The notes: a model not told the origin generated them from the sequence alone. A stretch of DNA of 8,570 bases from an uncultured Sphingomonadales bacterium (GCA_903911985.1 CAIWFP010000147.1:1-8570), one strand, 5' to 3'; counted from the first letter of the stretch, positions 1 to 6,704 are shown. A program made the numbers and translations.

Positions 1-119
1 CTGCATCGCTCCGCATAGCTGGAGGCTACGCTACGCAGCCCCTTGCTTCACCTGCCCCACTGGGCAACAACGATGCCGAGGCTCTAATAGCAACTGGATG
101 AAGGTTGGGGGTCACGTCA
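1..119 (-). mobile_element. Probable terminal segment of an IS3-like insertion sequence
   Basis: The minus strand enters this segment at 119 with TGACGTGACCCCC and continues into sequence unrelated to any prsR C-terminus. IS3-family termini typically begin 5'-TG and end CA-3', and the C/G-run just inside the tip fits that style. No transposase reading frame of useful length is present, so only a non-coding end is in the window. The segment holds a 7-bp stem with a 3-base loop at 24-40. The homologous prsR reading frame stops abruptly at this boundary, which is the main argument for an insertion. The other copy of the terminal repeat and any target duplication lie outside the window. The family assignment is from memory of IS3 ends and is uncertain; a deletion junction or an assembly break at a repeat are alternatives. 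Confidence 0.5.
24..40. repeat. Small inverted repeat inside the putative IS end
   Basis: GGCTACG (24-30) and CGCAGCC (34-40) can pair over 7 positions (one G-T pair) around the loop CTA. It lies in the non-coding tail of the putative insertion sequence and could be part of its end structure or a read-through barrier. No T-tract follows it on either strand. Confidence 0.4.
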
Positions 120-1442
120 ATTCCCCTCCGCGCGGCTCAGCGCCTGCGCTATCACCCGCCGGTCCGTTTCCTCGCGGGCGGATTTGAGGTTGAGCGGCAA
201 GGTGCCATCCTCGGCGGGAGAGGCAAGGTCAAGGTCGGCGGCACTCACCAGCCGCCCATCGGCCATGATGACCGCGCGTTTCACCCGGTTTTCCAGCTCG
301 CGGACATTGCCCGGCCAGCGCCATGCCTCGATTGCGGCCAGTGCGTCCGGGGAGAACCCCCGCAGCTGCGGGTTCATCGCCGGGGCATGACGGGCGAGGA
401 ATGCGCGGGCCAGCAGTGTGGCATCGCCCGGCCGCTCGGCAAGGCCGGGAATGCGGATGATGATCTCGGCAAGGCGGTAGTAGAGATCCTCGCGGAAACG
501 CCCTTCGGCAATCATCGCCTCGAGATTCTGGTGGGTGGCGCAAACAATCCGCGTGTCCACGTTGATGCTCTTGCGCCCGCCGATCCGCTCGATCACCCGC
601 TCCTGCAGAAAGCGCAGCAGCTTTACCTGCAATTGCAGCGGAATATCGCCCACCTCGTCGAGGAACAGCGTGCCGCCACCGGCCTGCTCGATCTTGCCCT
701 CGGTGGTCTTCACCGCCCCGGTGAAGGCGCCTTTCTCGTGGCCGAACAGCTCGGCCTCCAGCAGGTTTTCCGGAATGGCCGCGCAGTTGATGGCAACGAA
801 GGCTCCCGCCCGCCGGTCGGAGGCCTCGTGCAGGCCGCGTGCCAGCAGTTCCTTGCCGGTGCCGGAGGCCCCGAGCAACATCACCGAAACGCCGGTATTG
901 GCCACGCGCTCAATCGTGCGGGCCACGCGCAACATCTCTGGCGCGGCGGTAATCAATCCGCCGAGCACGCGGTTTCCCTCATCGGGCAAGGCAGCCAGAC
1001 GGCGGTTTTCCGCCTCCAGCCGATGCAGTTCAAGCGCGCGGGCGACGATCAGCGACAATTCCTCGATGACCACCGGCTTGGCGTAAAAATCATAGGCACC
1101 ATGGGCAATGGCGGTCAGCGCCGCCGTCCGTTCATTATGGCCCGAGGCGACGATCACCTTGGTGTCGGGCTTCAGCTTCAGGATCGCATCCAGCGTGGCC
1201 AGCCCCTCGCCAATGCCTTGCGGGTCGGGCGGCAGGCCGAGATCCAGCGTGACCACCGCTGGCTCCTCGGCGCGCAGGGCGGCAATGGCGCTGGCCCGGT
1301 CACCCACCACGGTGACCTCGAAATCGGGATAGGCCCAGCGCAACTGGGCCTGCAGGCCGGCATCATCCTCAACCACCAGCAGGCGGGGCTTTGCGGCCTC
1401 ACGCCCGTTTGGCTGAACATGTGCGGCGGCGGCAATCGTCAC
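117..1442 (-). CDS. prsR: PEP-CTERM-box sigma-54 response regulator PrsR, C-terminally truncated
   Basis: This is the response regulator of the PrsK/PrsR pair that drives sigma-54 transcription of PEP-CTERM/exopolysaccharide genes. The receiver domain (about 19-140) has the acidic pocket E25-D26-D27, phospho-acceptor D67 in VVTLDLGLP, and K122. The AAA+ domain (about 160-395) has Walker A GASGTGKE (191-198), the sigma-54 contact loop GAFTGA (238-243), Walker B TLFLDEVGD (258-266) and WPGNVREL (376-383). The family normally ends in a Fis-type helix-turn-helix beginning EGN-I and running about 25-30 residues further. Here the protein ends at ...SRAEGN and a TGA at 119-117, so almost the whole DNA-binding helix pair is missing. 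The stop lies in foreign-looking sequence, suggesting insertional truncation. The start is a GTG in a GTGA overlap with the prsK stop. Phosphorylation and ATPase motifs are intact, but specific DNA binding should be lost. Confidence 0.9.
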   Translation of the reverse strand: MTIAAAAHVQPNGREAAKPRLLVVEDDAGLQAQLRWAYPDFEVTVVGDRASAIAALRAEEPAVVTLDLGLPPDPQGIGEGLATLDAILKLKPDTKVIVASGHNERTAALTAIAHGAYDFYAKPVVIEELSLIVARALELHRLEAENRRLAALPDEGNRVLGGLITAAPEMLRVARTIERVANTGVSVMLLGASGTGKELLARGLHEASDRRAGAFVAINCAAIPENLLEAELFGHEKGAFTGAVKTTEGKIEQAGGGTLFLDEVGDIPLQLQVKLLRFLQERVIERIGGRKSINVDTRIVCATHQNLEAMIAEGRFREDLYYRLAEIIIRIPGLAERPGDATLLARAFLARHAPAMNPQLRGFSPDALAAIEAWRWPGNVRELENRVKRAVIMADGRLVSAADLDLASPAEDGTLPLNLKSAREETDRRVIAQALSRAEGN

Positions 1443-2638
1443 AGCGCCACCCGGCCCGAAGCAGCCGCCAGCGGCAGGCGAATGACAAAACGGGTGCCCA
1501 CGCCCTCGCGCGATTCCACATCGAGCCGCCCGCCCATGGCCCGCACCATCTCGCGCGCCTCATAGGCGCCGATGCCGAAGCCGCCCTGTTTGGCGCTGTC
1601 GAAGGGGCGGAACAGTCGTTCGCGGAGGAATTGGGGCGACATGCCGTGGCCGGAATCGATCACTTCCAGCCGCGCCATCGCGCCATCGGCATTGATGCCG
1701 ACGAACACCGGTGCATCCGGTTTTGAGGCCTCGACGGCGTTCTCGATCAGATGCGTCAGCACCTGCGCCACCGCCGCAGCACCCCCCCGCACCGCACAAG
1801 CCTCGCGCTCGATCACCGAAACCTGATGGCGCGTGGCCAAAGTCGCCGCGATGGCGCGGGCGATATCGCCAACATCGACGCCATGCGGATCAGCCACCCC
1901 GCCCCGCACGCCTGTTTCCCCGCGTGCCAGCTGCTCCATCAGCGCATCGAGCCGGCCGGCGGCGGCGCGCAGCGTCAGCACCATGTCGGAGCGGAAATCC
2001 GGATTGTCGCCCAGCCGCTCGGCATTGCTGGCCAGCAGCGACAGCTGGCTGGAGATGCCCTTGAGATCATGCGTGGCAAAGGCCAGCGAACGGTGAAACG
2101 CGCCAAAGCGGGCGGCATCCTCCACCAAGGCTTGCGCCCTCGTCGCGGCAATATGGCTACCGGCCTGCCTTGCCGCCAGCACCAAGGCCTCGCGGGTGGC
2201 GGCATCGGGCGCTTGCGGCACCACGGGACAGGCCAGCAGCAGCACCGCCACCACCTGTCCGTCATGAGGCAAAGGCAGCAAGGCCCATGCCGATGGATGC
2301 CTGAGCGGCAGTTCGTTGCGCTCCAGCACAATCAGCCCCTCGGCGGCACGCCCTTCGCCAGCCATGCCAGCCGCAAGGAAAAGCCCGCGCGGTTCATCGT
2401 CGCCCAGGCCCCAGCACCAATCGGCAACCGCGACAAAATCGCCAAGGGCTGCCTTCCCGGGTCCGTTATCAACTTCGGCCGGATAATAGAGCCTTGCCGC
2501 CAGCGCCCCCGCCACACTGGCCAGCGCCTCCAGTATTCCGGCCTCGGCCGACCCGCTGTCCTCGGCCTGAATGCCGCGCGAAATCGCCCGCCAGCCGGTT
2601 GCCAGCCGCGTGGAGGCCAATCGGCGCGCGGCGTTCAC
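1439..2638 (-). CDS. prsK: PEP-CTERM system histidine kinase PrsK, short form without membrane region
   Basis: Sensor kinase expected to phosphorylate PrsR. Numbering is from the GTG at 2638 (399 residues). Residues about 20-165 resemble the GAF-like segment of PrsK. The H-box is FATHDLKGISSQLSLL with H190, followed by the family-typical NAERLGDNP. The ATP-binding part has the N-box LIENAVEAS (N300), G1 DSGHGM (328-333), F-box LFRPF, G2 GGFGIGAYEARE and the final GVGTRFVIRLPL. PrsK is usually near 680 residues with several N-terminal membrane helices. None is present here, so this form should be cytosolic. The chosen start is the GTG that overlaps the upstream transferase stop as GTGA, preceded by a GAGGGG ribosome-binding sequence; a GTG at 2656 is an in-frame alternative. 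It overlaps prsR the same way. Kinase identity is firm, and the PrsK name rests on the H-box region, the C-terminus and the neighbours. Confidence 0.85.
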   Translation of the reverse strand: MNAARRLASTRLATGWRAISRGIQAEDSGSAEAGILEALASVAGALAARLYYPAEVDNGPGKAALGDFVAVADWCWGLGDDEPRGLFLAAGMAGEGRAAEGLIVLERNELPLRHPSAWALLPLPHDGQVVAVLLLACPVVPQAPDAATREALVLAARQAGSHIAATRAQALVEDAARFGAFHRSLAFATHDLKGISSQLSLLASNAERLGDNPDFRSDMVLTLRAAAGRLDALMEQLARGETGVRGGVADPHGVDVGDIARAIAATLATRHQVSVIEREACAVRGGAAAVAQVLTHLIENAVEASKPDAPVFVGINADGAMARLEVIDSGHGMSPQFLRERLFRPFDSAKQGGFGIGAYEAREMVRAMGGRLDVESREGVGTRFVIRLPLAAASGRVAL

Positions 2639-3957
2639 CTTGCCCCCTCGTTCCACAACAGCACCCGCAGGGTCTGCAGGATGATCAGGATGTCGAGAAA
2701 GGGCGAATAGTTCTTCACATAGTAGAGGTCATATTCCAGCTTCTGCCGGGAATCCTCGATGGAGGCGCCATAGGGATAGTTCACCTGTGCCCAGCCAGTG
2801 ATGCCGGGTTTCACCATGTGCCGCTCGGCATAATAGGTCAGCTGCTCCTCAAGCCCCTCGACGAATTCCGGCCGCTCGGGGCGCGGGCCGACAAAGCTCA
2901 TCTCGCCCTTCAGCACGCTCCAGGTCTGGGGCAGTTCATCAATCCGCACCTTGCGGATAAAACGGCCCAGACGCGTCACGCGCGGATCGTTTTCCGTGGC
3001 CCATTGCGCGCCGTTGATTTCGGCATCGGTGCGCATGGAGCGCAGCTTGATGACCTCGAAATTCTGGCCATAAAGCCCGACACGGATCTGGCAAAAGAAG
3101 GCGGGGCCCCGGCTGTCGAGCTTTACCAGCACCGCGAACAGGGCGATCACCGGCGCGGTAATCAACAGCAGCGTCAGGCTGACGAGGATATCGAACAGGC
3201 GCTTGGCCGCAGCCGTAAAGGTGCGACCGCTGGAAAATCCGTCGGAAAAGATGAACCATGAGGGATTTACCGTGTCCAGATCGATGCGCCCGGTCTCGCG
3301 CTCCATGAAACTGGAGAAATCATTGACATGGACGCCGGCGGTCTTGATCCGCAGCAGATCCTTCAGAGGCAGGGCATTGCGCCGCTCCTCCAGCGCCAGC
3401 ACCACCTCCGACACTCCGAGATTTTCGACATAGCGGGTGAGATCGTGGATGGCCGTGCGGGCAATGGCCTCCTCGACCACCCGCGTGCCCTCGTTCATCA
3501 CCACGAAGCCAACGATGACAAAGCCCGACCCCGGCCGCTCCGCCAGGGCGCGGAGGCGATCCGCCCGCTTGCCCGCGCCCAGCACCAGCAGCACCGCCGA
3601 GCCCAACAAGGCGTAAAACAGCGCCAGCCGCCAGAACAGCGCCCCGCCCAGCAGCGAATTCATCAGCGCCAGCGCGATAATGCCCAGCGACAGGGCCACC
3701 ATCAACCGCGACGAGGCGAAGCGGATCGAGCGCAGCGCCTCCGCGCCATAGACCCCCACGGCAACCATCGCCATGAACATCACGGAGGAAAACACCAGCA
3801 TCGGCTGAATGCGCTGGGACAGAAAGCCGGTGGGAATGCCCAGCTGATCCGCGCGGACCCGCCAGGCGATTTCCGCTGCCGCCATCAGCAGCACCATGTC
3901 CACCAGCGCCAGCAACAGCACGGCATGGGGTATGTAGTGTTTGAAAAGGCGGATCAT
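2635..3957 (-). CDS. XrtA/PEP-CTERM-type polyprenyl-phosphate sugar-1-phosphate transferase
   Basis: Membrane enzyme expected to transfer a sugar-1-phosphate from a nucleotide sugar to undecaprenyl phosphate, the priming step of exopolysaccharide synthesis. The N-terminus has about four hydrophobic helices (about 12-31, 53-70, 85-104, 107-127). A nucleotide-binding-like fold follows, beginning VLGAGKRAD (about 125-245). The catalytic bacterial sugar transferase domain (about 252-437) has a membrane re-entrant segment, KLDSRGPAFF, VIKLRSMRTDAE, the RIDELPQ acid motif, SFVGPRPERPEFV and PGITGWAQVN. The 440-residue length is near the usual 460. This architecture plus the adjacent prsK and prsR matches the TIGR03013 (PEP-CTERM-associated) group. 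ATG at 3957 is preceded by an AGGGA ribosome-binding site. It is the first gene of the minus-strand cluster, and its leader contains two candidate PrsR boxes. The actual sugar substrate cannot be read from the sequence. Confidence 0.9.
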   Translation of the reverse strand: MIRLFKHYIPHAVLLLALVDMVLLMAAAEIAWRVRADQLGIPTGFLSQRIQPMLVFSSVMFMAMVAVGVYGAEALRSIRFASSRLMVALSLGIIALALMNSLLGGALFWRLALFYALLGSAVLLVLGAGKRADRLRALAERPGSGFVIVGFVVMNEGTRVVEEAIARTAIHDLTRYVENLGVSEVVLALEERRNALPLKDLLRIKTAGVHVNDFSSFMERETGRIDLDTVNPSWFIFSDGFSSGRTFTAAAKRLFDILVSLTLLLITAPVIALFAVLVKLDSRGPAFFCQIRVGLYGQNFEVIKLRSMRTDAEINGAQWATENDPRVTRLGRFIRKVRIDELPQTWSVLKGEMSFVGPRPERPEFVEGLEEQLTYYAERHMVKPGITGWAQVNYPYGASIEDSRQKLEYDLYYVKNYSPFLDILIILQTLRVLLWNEGAR

Positions 3958-4023
3958 GGTCCCTGCCGTCTGTTAGGGGCCCAAAGCGGACCTCGCCAGC
4001 AGGCCTAGCGGCAAGACGTAAAA

Positions 4024-4040
4024 TGTCGGTAAATTTTACA
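4024..4040 (-). promoter_or_regulatory. Candidate PrsR-binding (PEP-CTERM) box, proximal copy
   Basis: Minus-strand TGTAAAATTTACCGACA, 67 bp upstream of the sugar transferase start. It shares TGTA-N7-CCGACA with the copy at 4104-4120, in the same orientation. From memory, PEP-CTERM boxes upstream of PrsR-regulated genes have TGTAA...CCGACA character; I could not check the exact consensus. It overlaps an inverted repeat GTAAAAT (4018-4024) / ATTTTAC (4033-4039). A sigma-54 promoter with correct GG-N10-GC spacing was not found between it and the gene, which weakens the call. Confidence 0.5.
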
Positions 4041-4060
4041 AACCAAAAATCGTGGGCAAA

Positions 4061-4076
4061 GCGCACAATTGCGCGC
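4061..4076. repeat. Near-perfect 16-bp palindrome in the transferase leader
   Basis: GCGCACAATTGCGCGC reads the same on both strands except for one mismatched symmetric pair (positions 5 and 12). It is centred about 111 bp upstream of the transferase start, between the two TGTA-N7-CCGACA elements. It could be a dimeric repressor operator, but no dedicated regulator is encoded in the window. Confidence 0.4.
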
Positions 4077-4103
4077 CATGCGGGTTACTCCCAAGGGGGC
4101 GGG

Positions 4104-4120
4104 TGTCGGCTGTGGCTACA
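4104..4120 (-). promoter_or_regulatory. Candidate PrsR-binding (PEP-CTERM) box, distal copy
   Basis: Minus-strand TGTAGCCACAGCCGACA matches the proximal element at its TGTA and CCGACA ends with the same 7-base gap. It lies 80 bp further upstream and overlaps the last codons and stop of msrQ. Paired, same-face sites at a distance are typical of enhancer binding by sigma-54 activators. The overlap with coding sequence means part of the match is also constrained by msrQ. Confidence 0.45.
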
Positions 4121-4769
4121 CTTGCTCGCTCGCGGACCGGGTAGCACACCGCATGCCGCGTGCGCGCAGCGCCATCAGCCCCCGCGCGCCCAGCAGCACC
4201 GCCAACACCCCCGCATAGACATAGGGCTCCGGCTGAAACCCCTTCACCCGCAGGATGAAATGCACACTCACCAGCAGTGCCACCGCATAGGCCAGCCGGT
4301 GCAAATTCTGCCAGCGCCGCGCCCCCACCCGCCGGATCATGCCCCGCGTCGAGGTCAGCGCCAGCGGCAACAGCAGGCACCACCCGGCCATCCCCAGAAG
4401 GATGAACGGATGCCTGGACACATCTTTCAGCAGCGCCATCACCGAGCCCAGCAGATCCAGCCCGAAATAGACCGAAAGATGGAGGCTCGCATAGGCAAAG
4501 CACCAGAGCCCCAGCGGCCTTCGCCACGGCGCCAGCCAGCTCCAGCCGGTAAGGCGCCGCAGCGGCGTGATCGCCAGCGTCAGCCACAGGCTGCGCAAAG
4601 CCCAGAGCCCGAGAAAATTGATGGTGAAATCCACCGGCTCGGCCGAAAGCCCCAGCGCCCGGGGCTCGCCCCCCTGCACCACCCCCACCCAGCGCCAGAC
4701 CAGCAGCGCCAGTGGCAGCGCCATCACCAGTTGCACGCCCCAGCGGCGAAAGAACGCGACAGACGGCAT
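4116..4769 (-). CDS. msrQ: MsrQ, heme-binding membrane subunit of periplasmic methionine sulfoxide reductase
   Basis: Inner-membrane b-type cytochrome of the ferric-reductase-like family that passes electrons from the respiratory chain to MsrP. The 217-residue protein has about six hydrophobic helices. Candidate heme-ligand histidines are H97 (ASLHLSVYF), H157 (RWQNLHRLAY) and H170 (LVSVHFILR), which follow the MsrQ pattern. The segment from RRWQNLHRL to VHFILRVKG is characteristic. I chose ATG at 4769, 14 nt after the msrP stop, because GGAAGGG lies 8 nt upstream. A GTG at 4793 overlapping the msrP end is an in-frame alternative adding 8 residues. It follows msrP directly in the same direction, the standard msrPQ order, so the two are almost certainly co-transcribed. 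The stop overlaps the distal candidate PrsR box. Confidence 0.93.
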   Translation of the reverse strand: MPSVAFFRRWGVQLVMALPLALLVWRWVGVVQGGEPRALGLSAEPVDFTINFLGLWALRSLWLTLAITPLRRLTGWSWLAPWRRPLGLWCFAYASLHLSVYFGLDLLGSVMALLKDVSRHPFILLGMAGWCLLLPLALTSTRGMIRRVGARRWQNLHRLAYAVALLVSVHFILRVKGFQPEPYVYAGVLAVLLGARGLMALRARGMRCATRSASEQV

Positions 4770-4783
4770 TGCCCCGACCCTTC

Positions 4784-5758
4784 CTAATACCACCGCCGCA
4801 GATCCATGCCGCGATAAAGCCCCGCCACCTCCTCGCCATAGCCATTGTAGGGCAGGGTCCGGCGCGGCAGAAACTCGCCGATCCGCCGCTCATGCGCCTG
4901 GCTCCAGCGCGGGTGATCGACCTCGGGGTTCACATTGGCGTAAAAGCCATATTCGCCCGGCGCCGAGCGGTTCCAGCTGGTTGGCGGCATGCGATCAACC
5001 AGTCGGATGCGGGTGATCGACTTGATCGACTTGAAGCCATATTTCCACGGCACCACCAACCGCACCGGCGCGCCATTCTGGTTCGGCAGAACATGGCCAT
5101 AGAGCCCCACCGCCAGCAGGGCGAGGGGATGCATCGCCTCATCCAGCCGCAACCCCTCGACATAGGGCCATTCCAGCACGCCGGTGTTCTGGCCGGGCAT
5201 CTGGCGGGGGTCATGCAGCGTTTCGAAGGCGACATATTTGGCACTGCCCAGCGGCTCCACCAGCGCCAGCAATCTGGCGAGCGGAAAGCCCACCCAGGGG
5301 ATGACCATGCTCCACGCCTCGACACAGCGGTGGCGATAGATGCGCTCCTCCAGAGGGAACAGGCCGGTGAGGCTGTCGATATCCAAGGTGCGGGGCTTTG
5401 ACACCAGCCCATCCACGGTCACGCTCCACGGGCGGGTGTGCAAGCGTCCGGCGTTGCGGGCCGGATCCTCCTTGCCGAGACCGAATTCGTAGAAATTGTT
5501 GTAGTGGGTCACAGAATCGAGCGAGGTCGGGCTCTCGTCCAGCGAACGGGTGCGCCGCGAGGCCAGAGCCCCGCCCCGCCCCACTACAGAATCCGGCGCC
5601 GCGCCCTGCCGTTTCGGCGCCTCGCCAGCCAGCGCCGCCGCCGGCACCAGGCCCGCCGCGATCATCCCGGCCAGCACCTTGCGCCGGTCGGTATAGACGC
5701 CCTCGGGGGTCACTTCGCTTTCGGCGGGCTGGTTGGCCCCGGTTTGGCGTATCAGCAT
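4784..5758 (-). CDS. msrP: MsrP, Tat-exported molybdopterin methionine sulfoxide reductase catalytic subunit
   Basis: Periplasmic molybdoenzyme that reduces methionine sulfoxide in oxidised envelope proteins, using electrons from MsrQ. The 324-residue protein has a twin-arginine signal (TDRRKVLAG, R25-R26), a hydrophobic stretch and a likely cleavage site after ALA (about residue 44). The oxidoreductase molybdopterin domain includes THYNNFYEFG (85-93), RHRCVEAWSMVIPW with the molybdenum-ligand C145, and VVPWKYGFKSIKSI. The opening MLIRQ...ESEVTPEGVY is the usual MsrP start. ATG at 5758 has AGGGAG about 6 nt upstream. Length and motifs look complete. A 6-bp hairpin sits in the leader (5789-5805). 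The gene is divergent from the HPP gene across a 213-bp spacer, and msrQ begins 14 nt after its stop. Confidence 0.97.
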   Translation of the reverse strand: MLIRQTGANQPAESEVTPEGVYTDRRKVLAGMIAAGLVPAAALAGEAPKRQGAAPDSVVGRGGALASRRTRSLDESPTSLDSVTHYNNFYEFGLGKEDPARNAGRLHTRPWSVTVDGLVSKPRTLDIDSLTGLFPLEERIYRHRCVEAWSMVIPWVGFPLARLLALVEPLGSAKYVAFETLHDPRQMPGQNTGVLEWPYVEGLRLDEAMHPLALLAVGLYGHVLPNQNGAPVRLVVPWKYGFKSIKSITRIRLVDRMPPTSWNRSAPGEYGFYANVNPEVDHPRWSQAHERRIGEFLPRRTLPYNGYGEEVAGLYRGMDLRRWY

Positions 5759-5788
5759 GATGGCTCCCTTGGGCGGTTTACGATGGCC

Positions 5789-5805
5789 CCCGGCTGAACG
5801 CCGGG
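5789..5805 (-). promoter_or_regulatory. Hairpin in the msrP leader
   Basis: CCCGGC and GCCGGG form a perfect 6-bp stem with a 5-base loop, ending about 30 nt upstream of the msrP ATG on the minus strand. It would fold in the 5' leader of the mRNA just ahead of the ribosome-binding site. No T-run follows, so it is not an intrinsic terminator. A regulatory role is only possible, not shown. Confidence 0.3.
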
Positions 5806-5883
5806 ATCTGATCTGCTCCCTATACGCCGCAATCGTCCGGCCGGTTACACCAACCTGAGCCCCGCCGATTTAACGCCCCCGGT

Positions 5884-5926
5884 TTGACCCCGGCTATTTG
5901 ACCCTGATGCCATGGCCGCATAGGGC
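5884..5926 (+). promoter_or_regulatory. Possible promoter of the HPP gene with duplicated TTTGACCC
   Basis: TTTGACCC occurs at 5883-5890 and 5897-5904, a 14-bp period. The second copy gives a -35-like TTGACC (5898-5903), followed after 17 bp by a weak -10-like TAGGGC (5921-5926), about 46 nt ahead of the ATG at 5972. The -10 match is poor, so confidence is low. The rest of the 213-bp divergent spacer shows nothing else I can name. Confidence 0.3.
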
Positions 5927-5971
5927 GCTGCGCATAAGGCTTTGAGCCCGAGACTCTGGGAGAACCCGTAG

Positions 5972-6673
5972 ATGCCGAAACTTTTGCGCCTGTGGCACAG
6001 TCACGGCCTGCATCCTGTTCGCTCGGCGCTGGGCGGGGCGCTCGCCATCGCGCTGACCGGGCTGATCGGCATGGCAACCGCGCATTATGTCGCGCATTAT
6101 GTCGCGCATTATGTTTCCGGGCCTTTCCTGCTGGCCTCGCTGGGGGCCTCGGCGGTGCTGGCGCTGGCCGTGCCGGCAAGCCCGCTGGCCCAGCCCCGCG
6201 CGATTATCGGCGGCAATATCACCTCGGCACTGGCCGGGGTGGCGGTGGCGCGACTGCTGCCGACCATGATGGGCCCCGTGCAGTCCGATGCGCTGGGTAT
6301 GCCACTGGCGCTGGGTCTGGCGATTTTGGCCATGCACCTGCTGCGCTGCCTGCACCCGCCGGGCGGGGCGGTGGCGCTGATGCCGTTTATCGGCGGCAAG
6401 GCGATCGCGGGGCTGGGTTTTGGCTTCGTGCTGTTTCCGGTAGCGGTCAATTCGCTGGCGCTGGTTTTGGCGGCCTATGTGTTCAACAATCTGGCCGGCA
6501 GCCGCTATCCGCATCGCCCGCCGCCAATGCCCAAACCGGCCGCGCCCACCTATACCCGCGCCGATCTCGACGCGGTGCTGGCAGGGCTCGACGACCTGCC
6601 CGATGTCGAGGCCGACGAGCTGGACGCGATCTTGCGGGCGGTGGTGGCCCACGCGGGCCAGCGCCAGCCCTGA
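5972..6673 (+). CDS. HPP-family integral membrane protein
   Basis: A 233-residue membrane protein of the HPP family, named for the HPPGGA motif seen here at 128-133 (CLHPPGGAVAL). Other family segments are SLGASAVLALAVPASPLAQP (about 57-75), GGNITSALAGVAVARLL and the closing YVFNNLAGSRYPHR. About five hydrophobic segments lie between 18 and 172. A soluble acidic tail (195-228, TRADLDAVLAGLDDLPDVEADELDAIL) follows; no CBS domains are attached. Function is poorly defined in bacteria; some HPP proteins have been linked to nitrite transport, but nothing nearby supports that here. ATG at 5972 has GGGAG 9 nt upstream. Oddity: the peptide AHYV is repeated three times in tandem (37-48), encoded by near-identical 12-bp units, at the loop before a conserved membrane helix. 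It is divergent from msrP. Confidence 0.9.
   Translation: MPKLLRLWHSHGLHPVRSALGGALAIALTGLIGMATAHYVAHYVAHYVSGPFLLASLGASAVLALAVPASPLAQPRAIIGGNITSALAGVAVARLLPTMMGPVQSDALGMPLALGLAILAMHLLRCLHPPGGAVALMPFIGGKAIAGLGFGFVLFPVAVNSLALVLAAYVFNNLAGSRYPHRPPPMPKPAAPTYTRADLDAVLAGLDDLPDVEADELDAILRAVVAHAGQRQP
6080..6115 (+). repeat. 12-bp tandem repeat x3 inside the HPP gene
   Basis: GCGCATTATGTC at 6080-6091 and 6092-6103 is identical, and the third unit at 6104-6115 differs only in its last base. The unit length is a multiple of three, so gain or loss of copies keeps the frame and adds or removes one AHYV peptide. This looks like recent slippage expansion. Confidence 0.9.
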
Positions 6674-6685
6674 GCCCCCAAAAAA

Positions 6686-6698
6686 CCTTGCGCCAAGG
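6686..6698 (+). repeat. Short hairpin flanked by A-runs after the HPP gene
   Basis: CCTTG-CGC-CAAGG forms a 5-bp stem 13 nt after the HPP stop, with A-runs on both sides. On the plus strand it lacks a T-tract; on the minus strand the stem is followed by TTTTTT and would look like a weak intrinsic terminator, though no minus-strand gene ends there. A role in ending HPP transcription is uncertain. Confidence 0.35.
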
Positions 6699-6704
6699 GC
6701 AAAA

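Noticed and set aside
105..1565. Long plus-strand open frame of 486 codons opposite prsR
   Set aside because: It begins with a TTG inside the putative IS end, has no recognisable domain, and mirrors the well-supported prsR frame; long antisense frames are expected in GC-rich DNA.
1751..2710. Plus-strand open frame of 319 codons opposite prsK
   Set aside because: Low-complexity His/Arg/Gln-rich translation with no motif; the opposite strand encodes clear kinase H, N and G boxes.
3990..4080. Sigma-54 promoter in front of the sugar transferase
   Set aside because: TGGC-type candidates were checked by eye, but the GG to GC distance was 8 or 11 bases rather than the required 10.
4036..4893. Minus-strand open frame of 285 codons across msrQ and the operon leader
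   Set aside because: It overlaps msrQ and the end of msrP in another frame, is Gly/Ala-rich and has no family features.
5800..5830. Promoter of msrP with TATAGG as -10
   Set aside because: No acceptable -35 hexamer lies at 16-18 bp, so I did not list it.
5894..6652. Minus-strand open frame of 252 codons opposite the HPP gene
   Set aside because: His/Gln/Arg-rich shadow of the HPP coding frame, which has the HPPGGA motif and membrane helices.
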